Part shown: positions 11,601-25,700 of the stretch, in pieces | Layout: each line of letters begins with the position of its first letter | Position numbering within the stretch: position 1 is the stretch's first letter | Source: Notospermus geniculatus | Lineage: Eukaryota; Nemertea; Pilidiophora; Heteronemertea; Lineidae | DNA: 64,000 nucleotides | Reading direction: 5' to 3' | Assembly: GCA_002633025.1 (NCBI GenBank) | Contig: NMRB01000044.1 | Span: 716,871-780,870, forward strand | Notes under the pieces: model-generated | The model's input: only the letters and a program-made list of their open reading frames with translations | Database searches by the model: none | Told to the model about the DNA's origin: nothing | Position numbers and translations under genes: made by a program

Positions 11601-13380
11601 GAACGAACTGCATTCTCTCAAAACACCAGACCACTTGTATCAGTAAAAGCTATACCACCCCGTTCTTGTCTTACATTTGGTTAGCCCCTTATACACTCGT
11701 CTATCGTCCGTCCTCTGATGGGGTTAACTGGCATTGCCAAACACTATGCCATGTAGAAAGAAATACGTATAGTTTTTTACACGGCCACGCAAATGGTATT
11801 GGAGTAAATTTTCCTCCTGACGGTTACACATTGAGGTTACCCCCTTCTAAAGTGATTCAACAGAGTAGAAACTAGTTCATCACCAGCAAGAGTTACATTT
11901 TTTACTTCTTTTAAAAAACGATAATTTCGTCCGGGAACGTATGTTTTCACAATGCATCGATTCAGAATTAGCCTACTCAAATTTCATCTATAGTGACGTG
12001 GTGATGCTTTGTACCTTTGCTTCTGCCTCTGAAACGAATTACACACATCAGACTATAAACATACAAGAAGGAATTCCACGTTTGGTTGCCACGAACGAAA
12101 CCACCTGCAAGTTGAATAATCGCCAAATGGTGAAATAGCGAAGGCCCAAGATTTCAGCAAGATGATCAGTGGCGTAAGTGGGCCATTTCTTCCACATGGT
12201 GAAGCAACGATTGCGTATATTTTATTGCCTCCATCATTACAGATAACAGCAATGATCACTTCTCTCGAGACGAATGAAGGTAATAAAGTATCTCACCTAC
12301 TGTTTGATCTGCTAACACTACTAAACGATGAGTGTAATAAACTTCCTCCCGTTAGATCTTCCCTTCAAATTAGCCTAATATCATTCGATGGAATCAATTA
12401 ACGGATGAAATCGACGATTTTCGAATAAAACCAGCATTTCTGCTTTGTTATGTTTTCTTTCCCCAAATAGGAGCAACACAAAGCAATAACAAAATGATTA
12501 CCAGAAGCGTAAACATAAAGTGGTGCTCCGGTGAATGAAGAAAGTACCATCATGGCGCTGACAAATTTTACACATCGTTTCCGAAATCATGTCTTTCATA
12601 CAGCCCGAATCTTCTTTATTGTCGTCAGCTTCGGTTAAATTGCAGAAATTGAATTTCTTGTTTTTCCCAACGAGAATCTAGCGAAGCTTGTATATCCCAT
12701 TTAACGGTTTTCGAAGTGTTGTTTTGGTCAAACTAACATGACAGCATTACCAGCACTTTGTCCAAGTCAGTTACCTCTTCGCACTGTGCAATGTAAGCCA
12801 CTGGCTCCAATTCAAACAAGTGCCACCTGCGTGACAAAATAATCTTGAGACAGAACATAGAATAGGCTATCGTCTGCTCAGGTATTCTAACTTCCGAAAA
12901 TTTCTGTAACTAACCCAATGCTTTAAATAAAATGTTTCCTTGTTTGCTTTAGATGATCGCTTCCCAAGAACACGATACATCATCTTGTTTACGATCAGGG
13001 CTCCAGGTCGATTTCATCGATCTGGTTTGGGCAAACCAATCGATATGGCGCCTGCAGTTTACGTGGTATTTACATTGCATATTGTTGAGCAGGAATGACA
13101 GTCACTTAGAGAAAGAACAAGAAAACAATGCCGACGTTAACTGGCAAATCATATAATAAAGTGCTTTTATATAATTAATGCAATGTTTCGTCTAGCAACT
13201 GTGTGTAGCCTACACTCTAAAAAAATTCTTGTCGTAGGCCTACTGACAAGCTGCAACTCGTTCTCAGCCATATGTTTAAATTGACAGGGTCTACATGTAT
13301 CTTGTCAATTGACTAGTTTTCAACTTGTCATCCTCGATAAAGACATCTTGTCATTGAAACAAATTCATCTTGTCATTCAC
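8677..13380. other. Gene-free, AT-rich stretch
   Basis: No recognised gene. From about 10.1 to 11.5 kb the sequence is markedly AT-rich. A strong donor-like ATAG/GTAAGT occurs at about 10077-10084 without a recognisable exon in front of it. The unrecognised open frame at 11567-11875 (+, 102 codons) starts at a non-ATG codon. Confidence 0.45.
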
Positions 13381-13436
13381 ATATTGACTCTCACTATAGT
13401 GAGAGTAATTGACTCTCACTATAGTGAGAGTCAATA
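13381..13436. repeat. Nested perfect palindromes
   Basis: The 20-bp palindrome ACTCTCACTATAGTGAGAGT occurs twice (13387-13406 and inside the 26-bp palindrome 13409-13434). The whole 56-bp block is itself an inverted repeat, beginning ATATTGACTC and ending GAGTCAATAT. It could fold as one long hairpin or as two cruciforms. Confidence 0.9.
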
Positions 13437-13486
13437 TGGGTCAAAGCACAAGTGCTTTTCCTTCCTCATGTTCTTTGGTCGGGACA

Positions 13487-13540
13487 GCAGCAGCAACAAC
13501 AACAGCAGCAGCAGCAGCAGCAACAACAACAGCAACAACG
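13487..13540 (+). repeat. CAG/CAA trinucleotide repeat
   Basis: Mixed (CAG)n/(CAA)n tract of about 18 units. It would code Gln, Ser/Asn or Ala/Thr runs depending on frame. No supporting exon was recognised around it. Confidence 0.85.
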
Positions 13541-16500
13541 ATTGAGGCAGTAACGACTAATGATTGGTTGCGTGTACCTTTTTCGAACTCTGTGCACTGC
13601 GGGGATGTCACCGCGGGAAAGGCTTGTTCTTTAGTGTCAAACGACTGACCAATATACCTTTCTCATGCATGTTGTTAATGCTACATCGATTGTTGCAATA
13701 TTTACCAAATTGGTTTCACGCTACGCTTTTTCTATGTCGATCATCTCAGTGCATTAAACATGAAGTACATGCGTGCTGCACTCCGGCAGCCCAAACAAGT
13801 CCCACAGACATGGCCGCTTCAATTACACCAGAACGACTAATGAGATGATTATAAATGCATACGTGAGTGCACTTGAAACACTTTCTTGCTTAATACATAC
13901 AGAATTTCATCTCATTTCCAACAACAATCGAGTTGCTGAAGGCGTTATTGTCGTCTGATTTATCAAATCAGATCAATCTAGCAATCCCTGATTGGTCTGA
14001 GGAGTTTTCCCAGGAGAATAAGAAAGGATCAGCTGCGAAAGTCTCCAATTTACTGATCAAATAATTAGGTGCCTCTGCCGAACGAATCACGTAAACTCAG
14101 GTTCGAAATATAATAACCTAATTCAAAAGTGTCTCTTCAGAAAAAGTACACTGACGCAAGCCGAACACGTTGCATTTTAATATCTTACACTCGCTCTTCA
14201 ATTTCTCAGATTTCATTCGAAGGATAAACGTCGAAATTGTATTATTGTATTTCGCTCTGACGTATTTGCCTGTTGCAAGTGCTAATAATGAGGATTCTCC
14301 AATACTGCGAGAATGGTGTACGCGAGCGACCAATCTGAGCACCTTCGCTATTCTAATCCGGAACTAATCATCCTGGATTCAGTTGATATGAAAATTGATT
14401 ACTCGGTTTATATGGGGTAGAGATTCGGCTATCGATATTGATGACGAATTCCATTTTTTAATCGAATGCACAGGGCAATTTTTTCTGTCACCTCTAGTTT
14501 TGGTGACGAACTGAAGGTACGAGAGAGCATCGAATTGATAATGTTTCTTCACCATGAACTGTGCCATTCAGATTTAGCTTACCGATACTGAATTAGTCAG
14601 CTGGCAGAGTCTCATAACCTGTGTCATCAAATGGAAACTGGCTTATAAAGATTTGATATTAAGATGCCATTCCTTTGCTAACAATAATGGAAGTGCTTCA
14701 CGAAGATTGATTTGTTCCATTTTAAAACTCTGGCAGCTGCTGGAAACCCTTAAGACAGAAAAATACGTCAAAGGTGCCACGTGGACACGTCTCTGCTGTG
14801 ATGGTAAATTTTGAAGAATGACATTTGATTGATCACCTGACAAGATATGTACCGTAATAGACTATATTTACAGACACTTTACTCAAATTTTGCGGCATTT
14901 GTCCCCGGATAAACGAAAACATGATTTGTCAGACTCATATATGACAAAACTGTCAAGTAATATAACAAGCAATGTTTATCTGATAGTACGTTTATATTCA
15001 TAATTCAAGATTTTCAGGTTATGGCATTTTCGAAGCGATTCCATCACGTTTGTTGGTATGTAAATGCATTTGATCCTGATTAATGTAGGCTTAAATCTCA
15101 TGACGACACTACCAACTTGTTCAGTTGGCTAAACATTGTGTATCGACCCAGGTGGAAGGCTTTCTTTCAAACTCTGATATTTGTTGGACGTTCATAAACC
15201 TGCATATAAAAACTAGTATTATTGATCCAATTAATACATAGATAAAGTGCATTTTTTCGCCACGACCTAGCACTTCCAAGTAATTAGGACTTCCAACTGC
15301 TGAGGAGTGTTTTTGATGATCATAGTGATTATCGTGAAGATAATGATGTCAAAAAAGCACCAGGGCGAAGTTATGAATTTTTTGATGGCATAATGGGCTA
15401 TGACACTTTTTCAGCAATAATTAACAGAAGATTTATAAAGTGCTCTAATTGCAAAAATCAGATACGCATTAGACATTCTTTTACGGGTCAAAAAGCAACG
15501 AGTTTATACTCAATCCGTGTGAGAAGTCTAACTTTTTTTACTAATATTTTCACTTTTATCATATTCATGTCTCTCCATATTAACAGTTTCTGTCTTTTCT
15601 TTAACAATCCTTATCAGCAAAGTTGAAATTCGATTTTTCTTAAAGCGAATTGATATCGAAAAAAATTTGATTTAGAAATAGAATTTGAAAGGGGACGAAT
15701 TTTCGGGGGAAAATGTAAACAAACTTCTCCAGAATGTCAACAAAGAAATGTTCGTGCATTCTGCTTGGCTGAAATTTTGTGTTAACAAACACCAGCCAAA
15801 TGTAAATAAAATCCGCTGTCAATTCCCTTTAAGTGGAGTAGTCATTTTGGGGAGGGCCACCTTACGTAATGGATTTTTTCAAATAATAACCCACGGCCAT
15901 TCGCCGTGACTTGACTCCCACGTGATGTTAATGCATTAATACAAACAGGCGCATGCTTGTTTCATACATGTAGGCCTATGTTTCGATATTGGTAATCTGT
16001 GGTACACTTACTCCGCCACTGACGGTAAACAACCCAAGGGTTGTGGTCAATATGTCTTACGTATAAAAGCACGTGTTGGAAACACTTCTTGACAAATCAA
16101 ATTAAGGTGTTTTCATATTATACGGATATTAATCTTGCATGGGTGATTTGAATCGAAGTGAAACATTTAAGTATAAAAAGAGACTATTCTTTTTCTAAAA
16201 GTCCTCACGGAAAAAAATACTATTCATTACAAATTGACTCCTTTCCTAGCAAAAAAATGGGGGGAAATGATGAGATTTTTAAATTTTGCTGTAAGGATAA
16301 AAAAATCGCGGAGTACCATTACATGCATGGATTAATCAGAAAAAATGTATAAAAAATTTGATTCGATCTCATGCCTAGCAAAGTCGTATCAGCCGCAATG
16401 ATCTGGCAATATGCAATACGAGAACTGTCCCAAACACCTAAACATATCACCAGCGTCAGGTAGTTCGCCTGCCAAGTAATGAAGTTTAGTTTCCATCACG

Positions 16501-17602
16501 TCATCTCTGTTTTTTCTCTCATCATCCACGTGTTTTTCTCCCTTATAATGGAATCCCTTATTGAGCTGGCATGTCTTGGCATTGGTATCCAGTCAGTGGG
16601 CGATTGCCTTGGCAAATAGACTTACAGGTACTCACAATCGCATTCCAAGTCTTATTAATCAACGTAAGCCAATAACAGACTCTTGAAATTAGCTCCATAT
16701 GGACTGAAGCCTCGTTAAGGCTTGGTCGTACCCTGCTTCAATTACGTGGCTATTGCCTGGGCTGTAGAGATTTTAGGGACGGTTTACCGTGTTTGTAGGT
16801 GTTAGGGAGAGGGATGAAGGTTGACCAGACGGTAATGTTACTCACGATGCAGATATATTACCAAAATGTCTGGATATCATCGATTGGCGTCATACTCGTC
16901 AAGCGTTGCTAGTCGGTCGATAAAGAGACCCAGTACATACGGATTAGCAATTTTTACACTACACATGAACATCCGATACATAAACATATTCCTCGATATG
17001 TTTTTTTATATCGAAAAAAAGAATGTACATGTATATTACAAGTATGAGACTGAAATAAAGGACGCTAATGGTAGACTCAACAAGGGAACCATCTTCCACA
17101 CATCGACCTTCCCCCATGACGTTGATAAGTGACTCGAAATCAGGTTGCAGGAATTCGCCGTCTCGTCACATGCTAAATGCATTGTGTCGGCGCCTCCTAA
17201 TCCTGTATCGCCTAAAGTGATTGCTACGCGATGGCAAAGATTTGATCAATGCCCAAACTGATCAGTTTATCCTGATCCCCGTTGCCGATAGAAATCCTTC
17301 GATGACAGGGGTCACATCTCCGTTGACCACTTATGTTACCAATACAGGATAATCTTGCAAATCATAGGCGTTTTGATTATCGCTGATATAGGTGTTTCAT
17401 CTGATTAAGCGAAACACAGCGTAACGTTGCCAACGTCTTAAATTCGTTGACAACATATCCGTATCAGATGAGATGTAATATGGTAAGTTACAATTAGATA
17501 TGGTGCGAGATAATTATTCCCTTGAGTTCATATTACCTAAAGGTAACAGGAGAGTAATTGAAAGAAAGATTGTTGGAGCATTATGTACAGTATTGTACCT
17601 CC
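13541..17602. other. Gene-free stretch
   Basis: No recognised gene, RNA or element. Short unrecognised open frames only. Confidence 0.45.
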
Positions 17603-17650
17603 TGGCATTGTACAATGCCATGAGAGATATCGATAAAAAGACATCGATAT
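17603..17650. repeat. Pair of adjacent small hairpins
   Basis: TGGCATTGTACAATGCCA (17603-17620) is a perfect 18-bp palindrome. Seven bases later ATATCGAT and ATCGATAT (17627-17650) flank an eight-base loop. No gene context. Confidence 0.7.
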
Positions 17651-17975
17651 TTGGAAACTCACAGCTTAAAATACACTGGCGTTACAAAATTCTCCATCTT
17701 TTTAAGGCATGCATATGAAACGTCAGTTTTCAAATGTGCACTGACTGCCGTGATTTATTGCAGTGCACCATTTGATTATGTCGAGCAGACAAAAATGTCC
17801 TTATAAAGTGCTTCAGACTTTTCGTAAAATAATTTAGACGTAGTGTCTTCAGGAAGACACGATCTGCAAATGGCTGGTTTTATAATCAAAAGAGTTGGAA
17901 GATAATGTTACAGACTTCATCGTGAGAAATTAACTCGCTATGTTACTTACACCGGCTGCATTGTGTCTGCAGTCC

Positions 17976-18100
17976 GGTTGGCATAAAATGCAGGTTGCAA
18001 ATTGACCTGCAGGCAATAGTATTTGCAATACATCCGATTTCACCATTGGATACGAACACTGACCCTAACCGTTAACCTGCAACCTGCACTTCATACCAAC
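17976..18100. mobile_element. Possible foldback element
   Basis: GTTGGCATAAAATGCAGGTT (left, from about 17978) is the near-complement of the right arm AACCTGCACTTCATACCAAC (18081-18100), with further weak pairing outside. About 125 bp in all; family unknown. Confidence 0.5.
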
Positions 18101-20797
18101 CTTGTCTGTAGTCTTGTAGTAAGGTTTCCTCGATTACATTCTTCGAAACTCATTGACTGTATAATTGTGCTTTATGAAACGTATCATACATGTAAAACGA
18201 GGCTACTTAACTACATGTACATGTACCAATACCATGAATGAAAGCGCACCCAAAACTATTACACGTCTATGTACAATATAATGTGTAGACATTAGGTAAT
18301 TACCGAGTAGCACTCTGACAGACGACCCAAGCCGCGTAAAAAACATCGATGCCAGATTAACAAGATTCTGGCTAATAATCTGCCAATTACCAGTACGCAC
18401 ATTATACCGTGATTGTCAACACACCATCGATGTGCAACGCTGGACAGTTTCACGGCGAGTTAATGATATTTTGTTACGAGCTGATTTAGAGAATAAATCG
18501 ACGATTAATCTTGATGCATTGAGCGAATATCCATGTTTCTCAGTTCGATAATGCATTGTTCATTCACGGGGTATCTTGCCGTGCAACAACACGGAGTCGA
18601 CGGTGTTGTTTCTCGACAAAACCAAGTTGTGGTATCCCCCTCAGTCGTTGCGACGCATGGCGTGGGACTTCATATACGTAGATTTTGATCGATCCTACCG
18701 TCACTGGCATAATCACGTCTACCTAGCAGTCAGACTTGATAATGAAATCCTGTTGGAGTGTATAGGACCACTTCGTCGATGTCTATAGCCAATTCACCAA
18801 GGCCAATTGCCAGCCTTGACCCAAGAGTCAACTTCTGGTCTGGAATGAGCTTTCGGATCTGTTTGGAGAACTTGTAAACGTTCTCATCTCGTCAACCTAT
18901 TCCCCTTCTTATCGCCAGAGAGGCTGTCCAGTGGAGTGTTCAATCATCGTGCTATGTATTATACTTCGTGGCTACGTCTGATCACTGTGTGTGTGATGTA
19001 ACGGACAGTGCCACCAACAGAAATCTCTCTAAACGTTCTCGTAAGGGTAGGCTATCTGTTCTGTCACAGAGGGGCAGTTTCTGAATCTGAGTATTCCTAC
19101 CTTCATTAGCAAGTCTAGCTTCGGGAATTAGGGTGGCGGGGCAGGATAGCTAACCAGTGTAACTCAATAGCATTCGACACATTCCCATTAGTTGAATCCT
19201 ATACGATAATTGAGAAGTCGTACGAACGGTGATATGCCCATCAGCGGTGGTTGACAGGTTGCCCTTTGAATAATACGTCCCTGTCACCATCCAAGTGAAG
19301 TAGAAACCCGAACGGCTGAGCAGGGTATAGCTAGATAAAGCACTGATACACGTGTCCTTTTCTCTGGTTTAATGAAATCACCAGTTGCAGCCGTGATCAA
19401 GAAAAAGCTTTGATAGACTGTGTCGAATCGATAGAAATTGGTTCCTATGCGATGTCACAAACAAGTTGACCTTTTTGACGATCCTTGGATTCCAACCCTG
19501 ACCAGTCCCATTGTGTGATATCTCCCCTGATGCAGAATCTCGAGGTTCCGATATCGGAACACGTTACTGATGAATACGGGCGTGGGTGTTCCAGCGTCTG
19601 CCCATTTCCATTTTTGTGCAATTATCTCCAAGTCCATTACTTTTGTGATTTAATAAAAGGCTATATCCTGATATTGATGTCATTAGAAGTTAATGATGAA
19701 ATAGAAGTTAATGATGAAAACACATTCGCAACACCGTGTCTGGATTTTGATGTTCATAGTTTTTCTCATCAAAAAACAACTAGCTTGTTCGTATGATACT
19801 CCATCCTTTGAAATGTATCCATTCCTTTGAGGTCATAAATTATGAGGTTGCAGTTTACCATCAACATTTGAGATTTTTCTAACACATTACAGACAGTTCC
19901 GAAGCTACTTCTGGCATCTTGATGCCCTACACCAGGTAAAATGAGGCACAGAGAGACATGCCAGAGCCTGATTAGTATAAGGTAGGCTAATCAAACTTCT
20001 CCTGACCAGAGAGGACACAACTGACTGTTCACGCTGACGGTCTACACTTGACAAGAAAACTCCGGCTGTAGCCAGAGCCTTCACATGTAGCTCTTAGAAG
20101 AAAAGATTCAAGGCTTTTCTGGATGGCCTAGTTTGAGTCTCTGACTCGAGATGTTGTCTTTGTCACCTGACTGTTTGCATATCCGCTAGACCAGATAACG
20201 AATGACCATCATTGCAATTGGGTAATAAGCTAAATGTGTTCAGTGTTAAATGGCAGATGAATATTGACGACATTTCGGAATGGACAATTTATGCCAATAC
20301 TTTCCTTTGTAGACAAGAGACACTTAAAAGCCGGATAAAATCTGAAGAACCACTCGTCTAAGGCCAAAAGAAGAGTTCTATCATTTAACTAATGGTAGTT
20401 ATACTAGACTTTAAAATCAAGGAGGCCGTTGAGAGTCCGTACACGTATTTCAAACGATTTTCCAAATTAAGGGAACAAAGTTAAGTCAAACTTCAGCATT
20501 TTGAAGAGCCAGTGTTAAATAACAAACATCAATTTCATAAAACACTTAACAATTTCACTTTACTGTAAAGTCAATACGTTTCCATCTTATTGCACTTGCC
20601 AGTCTGAAGTTTTTTATATTCTTAAGTTTTCCCTAATTGAATTTCGCTGTAGAAAAGTGTCTGAGGAGTTTCAAGTCTGCTTCCCAGCCCACACTGACGA
20701 GAACGATCTCGTGGAAGGACACAGACATGGTGTGATTCACAACTTGAACTAGGCGATAAATAGGGGACGAAGTTCTCATGCATTGGTTCTCGCCGGG
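18101..20797. other. Gene-free stretch
   Basis: No recognised gene. A 17-18-bp direct duplication AGAAGTTAATGATGAAA lies near 19685-19720. The open frame at 19485-19796 (+) is unrecognised. Confidence 0.45.
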
Positions 20798-21124
20798 TTG
20801 GCCATGGGTATATAATCCACTAAACACTAGCATGATTGGCGCCAAATGTGAAGGATCGTCAATAGACGGCGCTGTTTGACGAGGGATCCAATCATAAGCC
20901 ATCATCACAGATTTAACCGACACGTAACACACTTTCTGATTGGCTAAGATACGTGTAGAAAATGTACACTGTACATTCACACACGCATCGGATTCCCAGC
21001 GGGGATTCCCCGAATCGGACAGCTAACGCCGTCTGTTGGTGATACTTTGAGGATCGCGTCAACTGGAGCAGTTTAGCGCGGGTAACCTAGTGGGTAGTGG
21101 TTTGAAACTGCAGGAGGAGTTTAG
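20798..21124 (+). repeat. Dispersed CCAAT-rich repeat, copy 1
   Basis: About 325 bp, clearly homologous to 27612-27953 with indels. Shared words include GATTGGCGCCAAA, ATAGACGGCGCTGTTTGA, GGGATCCAATCATAAGCC, TCTGATTGGCTAAGATACG and GAGGAGTTTAGG. It contains three CCAAT boxes (one forward, two reverse) and the palindromic TTGGCGCCAA, an E2F-like word. No terminal inverted repeats or poly-A tail. Could be an unclassified repeat or a duplicated promoter. Confidence 0.75.
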
Positions 21125-21436
21125 GAACAACCCAGTATATCGATGACATAAAGGCCAAACCTGAGTGTCTAGTTCAAAGGCCATTGCCTCTTCCAGCGGA
21201 ACCCGAATCCTCTTTAAGATCGACTATGATATTCAAGATTTCTCGAACCTGGTTCGTTCCAAAAGTCTTTGACGACGACCCTCAAAGTGTCGGCAACGAC
21301 GGCTACATCGATTAAAGGATCAACCCACTTAACGGCGTTTTCTCCATTATCATTACCGCATTCTTCTCATATCGTCGTAAACATATCTTGCTCTGCTGAG
21401 GTTAAACTTCACACTGATTCCCCTGCCTCGCCTCAC

Positions 21437-21660
21437 CAACAGACGTCCTAAATAAGATGAGACAAACGTGTCCCACGTCGTTTTCTTGCAAATAAACCCA
21501 CGGATCCTCCTTTCTAAGTTCATCACCTCATTCCTCTCAGCTTCTTTATAACCTACCATAAGTATATTAACTTTTGTCCCACCATCTGTAGAGCCTTCTG
21601 ATGCAGAAAGCCTATCAATCACCGGGGCAAATTGCCGCTGTGCCCGCTCCAGGACAATTC
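21437..21660 (-). CDS. Unrecognised candidate exon
   Basis: On the minus strand an open segment of 224 bp lies between an acceptor-like TTATTGTTAG (just above 21660) and a donor-like GTGAGG (below 21437). The translation is charged and protein-like, with VNILMVGYKEAERNEVMNLE followed by RRIRGF in the middle. I do not recognise the family and see no partner exon. It could be chance or the remnant of an old gene. Confidence 0.2.
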
Positions 21661-22431
21661 CCTAACAATAATACGGATAATAACACTATGCATCTTTGTG
21701 GCCCCGTGAATCCTCTTTAGAAGATAAACGAGCAGCCGTCGTTGTCATAGATGTAAGAGTAAACGGAAAGGAATACCCTAAGAGTTTGGGCGGAATACCA
21801 ACGTCCTTGTTTGTTGAGGTAATCGAAAGGTAGATACATCACTTAGTTCGGAATGCAATTTCGCTGTCCGTTTGGTCGGAAAAAATGTCGCTGGAGATGT
21901 AATGGTTAATGAACAGGTATTGATAATCTTCGGTGGCATGTCGATGTCCTGATTGCAAAGAAATGACGGCAGATGTGGAATGCCAATAGATCTAATGGCA
22001 CGAAACTGTAATATGATGAATTACAGGTAGGCTCCTATTGCCATATCGTCTGTTGTGGACTACCAATGGCTTTTGTTTTAATAGACGTGGGTTATGGAAA
22101 ACGAACACGTGTTTCTTTACTTGGTTGTAATTCGGAAATGTAATGGGAAGATACACGTGTTTCTCTGCTTTGTTGCAGATTTTGTTGAGTTTGTTCGCGA
22201 TGTAATGGAAATAGCCTTAAACGTGTTTCTATACTTTTTGTTGCAGATCTTGTCCAGTTGGTTCGCGATGTAATGATAATACAAGTATACCCATACATGT
22301 ATAATTTCTACAATCATGGTTGTAGATGATAGTCTGGTCTGACATAACAAGTTCCTTTTAGGCACTCGACACACTAACAATTTAGGACTGAAAATTGAAG
22401 GAATCCCAAGAGGTTAGGAAATTCAATAAAT

Positions 22432-22722
22432 ATGGCTGTACAGCGGAGTCTTCCGTACCTAAACCAGTCAGAGATGTATAAAAAGGGTTTGGTATTCAAA
22501 GAACGAAAAAAGAGGATCCAACATCCCACGTTAGGTATAGATTTGCCGTGGCCGTTATTTTTTAACAAAGAGCCGATGAATCACAGCCGTGCACTGGAAA
22601 AGGTCAACTTGTATTTTAAGGAAAAAACGGACAATCCGTTTTGTTGTTATGATACTTTGGTGGCTGCTTTTCCTTTGATCATGTTATGGCCAGCACTGCT
22701 AAATGCCATCATTGACATATAA
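22432..22722 (+). CDS. Small unrecognised open frame (96 codons, ATG start)
   Basis: It starts at a true ATG and runs to TAA. The middle is basic (KERKKRIQHPTLGIDLPWP) and the C-terminal end hydrophobic (AAFPLIMLWPALLNAIIDI), which could be one membrane segment. No family is recognised and there is no supporting splice or promoter signal. It may be chance. Confidence 0.15.
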   Translation: MAVQRSLPYLNQSEMYKKGLVFKERKKRIQHPTLGIDLPWPLFFNKEPMNHSRALEKVNLYFKEKTDNPFCCYDTLVAAFPLIMLWPALLNAIIDI

Positions 22723-25700
22723 GTCAAAGTACTGCGCTCGACCTTATACTGTGGATGTGGGTTTTTATGACTAAAACGGACGTCGAAATGGCACTCATAA
22801 CCAAGTGTTTGTCCCAGAACGAAGACACCAACTCAAGTGTCGTTTGCTTTGCCATATGTGACTCAAGCCACTCTTAACCCCACATTGATTTCATCTCCAG
22901 CCAGCACTGCACCCAGGCTCAACCAAATAATCAACCGTTACACAAAGCCATGCTTGTATTGGGGTTCCATTCCAAGTTATTAAACATTTTTACCCACGGC
23001 AGTAATATCATATTGACCATGTTTTCAAATCTTGAGTGTCTCTCAAGAAAACCCATAGCATGCATCTTCTAAGCAGTCCATTAGTTAGTGTTTGGCATAA
23101 ACATAAGATCGAACACTCACTCGTGGATATTAAGTTTGAAGTAACCGATATACATCAATTTTACCAATGTCTTTCCTGTGGTTATAAGCCAAAATCTTGA
23201 GGCTGCAACTAGGAGGCATCTACATGTACATGTATACTATCAATACTGAAACCAACACAAGCAGACGTGAGGACCACAAAACTGTCACAAATGCCATGCT
23301 ATATTCGGTAACGTTGAATTAGCTACGCATCCAAGACCATTACACAACGCAACATAAAGCCTGCTTTTGTTAACAAACACTCGCCTTTGTGATTCAAACA
23401 GACTATTGACAATATTTTGCTCGGATAGCAATCTGAGAGGGCACACTCGTAGCAACTTTGCACCATAGCGTACCCACTTTAGGCCAAATACTGCACCCCG
23501 TATGTTTATCATCGTACTACATGCGTTGTTTACCTTCTTCAATAATGTCTCTCCTGCTGTTTCTTTTTCGACCATTTCCTACATGTACTCGAAATACATT
23601 TTATAAAGCACAGAACCACAAACTGTATACAATTCTGAGTGGGTTGTTTATCAAAAGAAATATTGCAATGTTACTTTCGGTTTATATGTAAGCACTTTAT
23701 TGTGACCAATAACTAGTGAATGACGAAAATTGACAGTGGATGTTTGGAAGGCAGTTTTAATGGAGGCATTTCAATATACATGTACTTCTACAAGTAGGCT
23801 GCAGTAAACAGGGAGACACGACCGAAAGATGGGGGAACCTGCTGTACTCCGCGTTCTTGTTCCCTACAATCTATCATCACGTGACCATGTACAGGACGTG
23901 TGCACGGGGAGCGAAGACCTTTCTTTTGTGACTCGACCTTTCTTTTGTGCTGGATTATAAATGGGGGAAAGGTAATACATGTATTTCCACCCCTATAACC
24001 CAGGACAAAAGAAAGGTGGAGTCCAATTCTTCGATTTCCATGCATGTCCTATAAGCACGATCACGTAATGATCCAATCTCTTGCTTTCAGCAGACTAGTG
24101 AAAGCCTGGACTGAATGACTGATGTGCGAGTTTGGCACGCAGGCTTGGCCCATCACTACGTACATCTACACATCTACACACGGTCACTAGAATAATGCAG
24201 GCTAGAATGTGCCAAGTTCTTGGTTTCTCTGCAGCTACTCACTTCACTCTACTTGGCAAAAGGATGATAATCTATTTGTTTCGCCTGAGACTGGTGTGAT
24301 ATGATTATGATCGACCACCAGTCTGGGATGGTGGTGAGAGGTTCCTCTCAAACCACTGCAATGCGGTTACGGAGCCAGAAATGGACGTAAATGCAGTCGG
24401 ACCATCACTCCATCTGTCTTGTTCGGAGCTGAGTAGATCTCGTATCTCATATTTTGCCACTGGATGTGCATATTCAGTGCATACGATGTGAAGTGACATT
24501 GTTATACTGCATATAACTGGGTCAGAGGACTGGTGTACACACCCGGGATGCAAATTAACAACCCTTCATTTGAGGCGAGGACCCTTTCGTTTGCAATCCA
24601 GCAAAAAGTTGACATGTTCATTTTATGATGTTTAGGACAGGGCAGTCGAAGTACAGCTTTCCTCTATTCTAGCGGTTGGCTACAAGTATAGACAATGCCC
24701 TTTGAACTCATATAAAGCGGATTCCTAAGGTCTGGGGATAGTAATTTGAGTCTCTCTAAAGAATCAGGGAACGTTTAAGACCACACACTTTGTCCTTTGA
24801 TGGAAATGGAAATGTCTGCATCTAGAAGAAGATTTTGTTCCCGAAGTTGGGCTACTTCTACTGCCAATAACAGATACCGGTACATCACGACAAAACCGCC
24901 AACAGCTTTATCAACCTTTGGTGGAACAATACATGTACTCTTCAAGTAGAAAGTATCCGTTCGTCTATCAGTACATCAATAACCTTCTGTCGATATCAGA
25001 CAAGTAAAAATTCTTCCACAAGTATGAAAAACGTCTAAAGACAAAGGGAAAAAACATTTGGAACCAAGCACAAGTCAAACGTTTGTGGGAGACGGCCAGA
25101 CTGACAAGCACTGTGACAGCAAATCTGACTTTCCATCACGCCACCAACAACAATGTATCGTTCTTTTCTTTGTATCTCTACGTATGTCGTTGTCTACTAG
25201 AGTCTGACAGCATTCAACAAACTTCCTCGTGCATGTACTTTTCGTCAACCTGTTTTTTTCAGCCAATTACACATTCCTCGGATGTATGACATTTCCGAAA
25301 AATCCGTTTAACATTGGCACAAGCGAACGGCGGCTTCACTTAAGCTTGTTTCTTTTCTTTATTGATTGCAGTGGTTGATGTTCCGTTGTTGCTTTGGGCA
25401 AGATTTTTTCATGATGTCTGCGTTACAATGAAAATTTGAAAATTAGATGTATTAAAAAGGAAAGGTGGCTGTTGAAAAATCGGTATTCCTCGATTTTCTA
25501 TGATGCTTCAGGCCAGACATATTTCCATCGTCTTCATTACAATCACACTAAGAGAATTTCATGTTGAACAAAGGGTATTCAAATGCCAGCATCCTTTGCT
25601 GTTGGTGATACTGGCAGAGTATTCAGAAAACAGTGTTTCGTCAAAGGAAGGTGTGCATCAGTGTGAAAAATACAAATTGAAGCAATTTCTGGTTCAGTTT

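Noticed and set aside
3351-13434. T7-promoter-like words (TAATACGAC at 3351, CTCACTATAG at about 13390)
   Set aside because: Only fragments match, each inside a perfect palindrome; no vector-derived context.
13487-13540. Poly-Gln coding exon
   Set aside because: The CAG/CAA tract is open in several frames, but no flanking splice sites or conserved residues support an exon.
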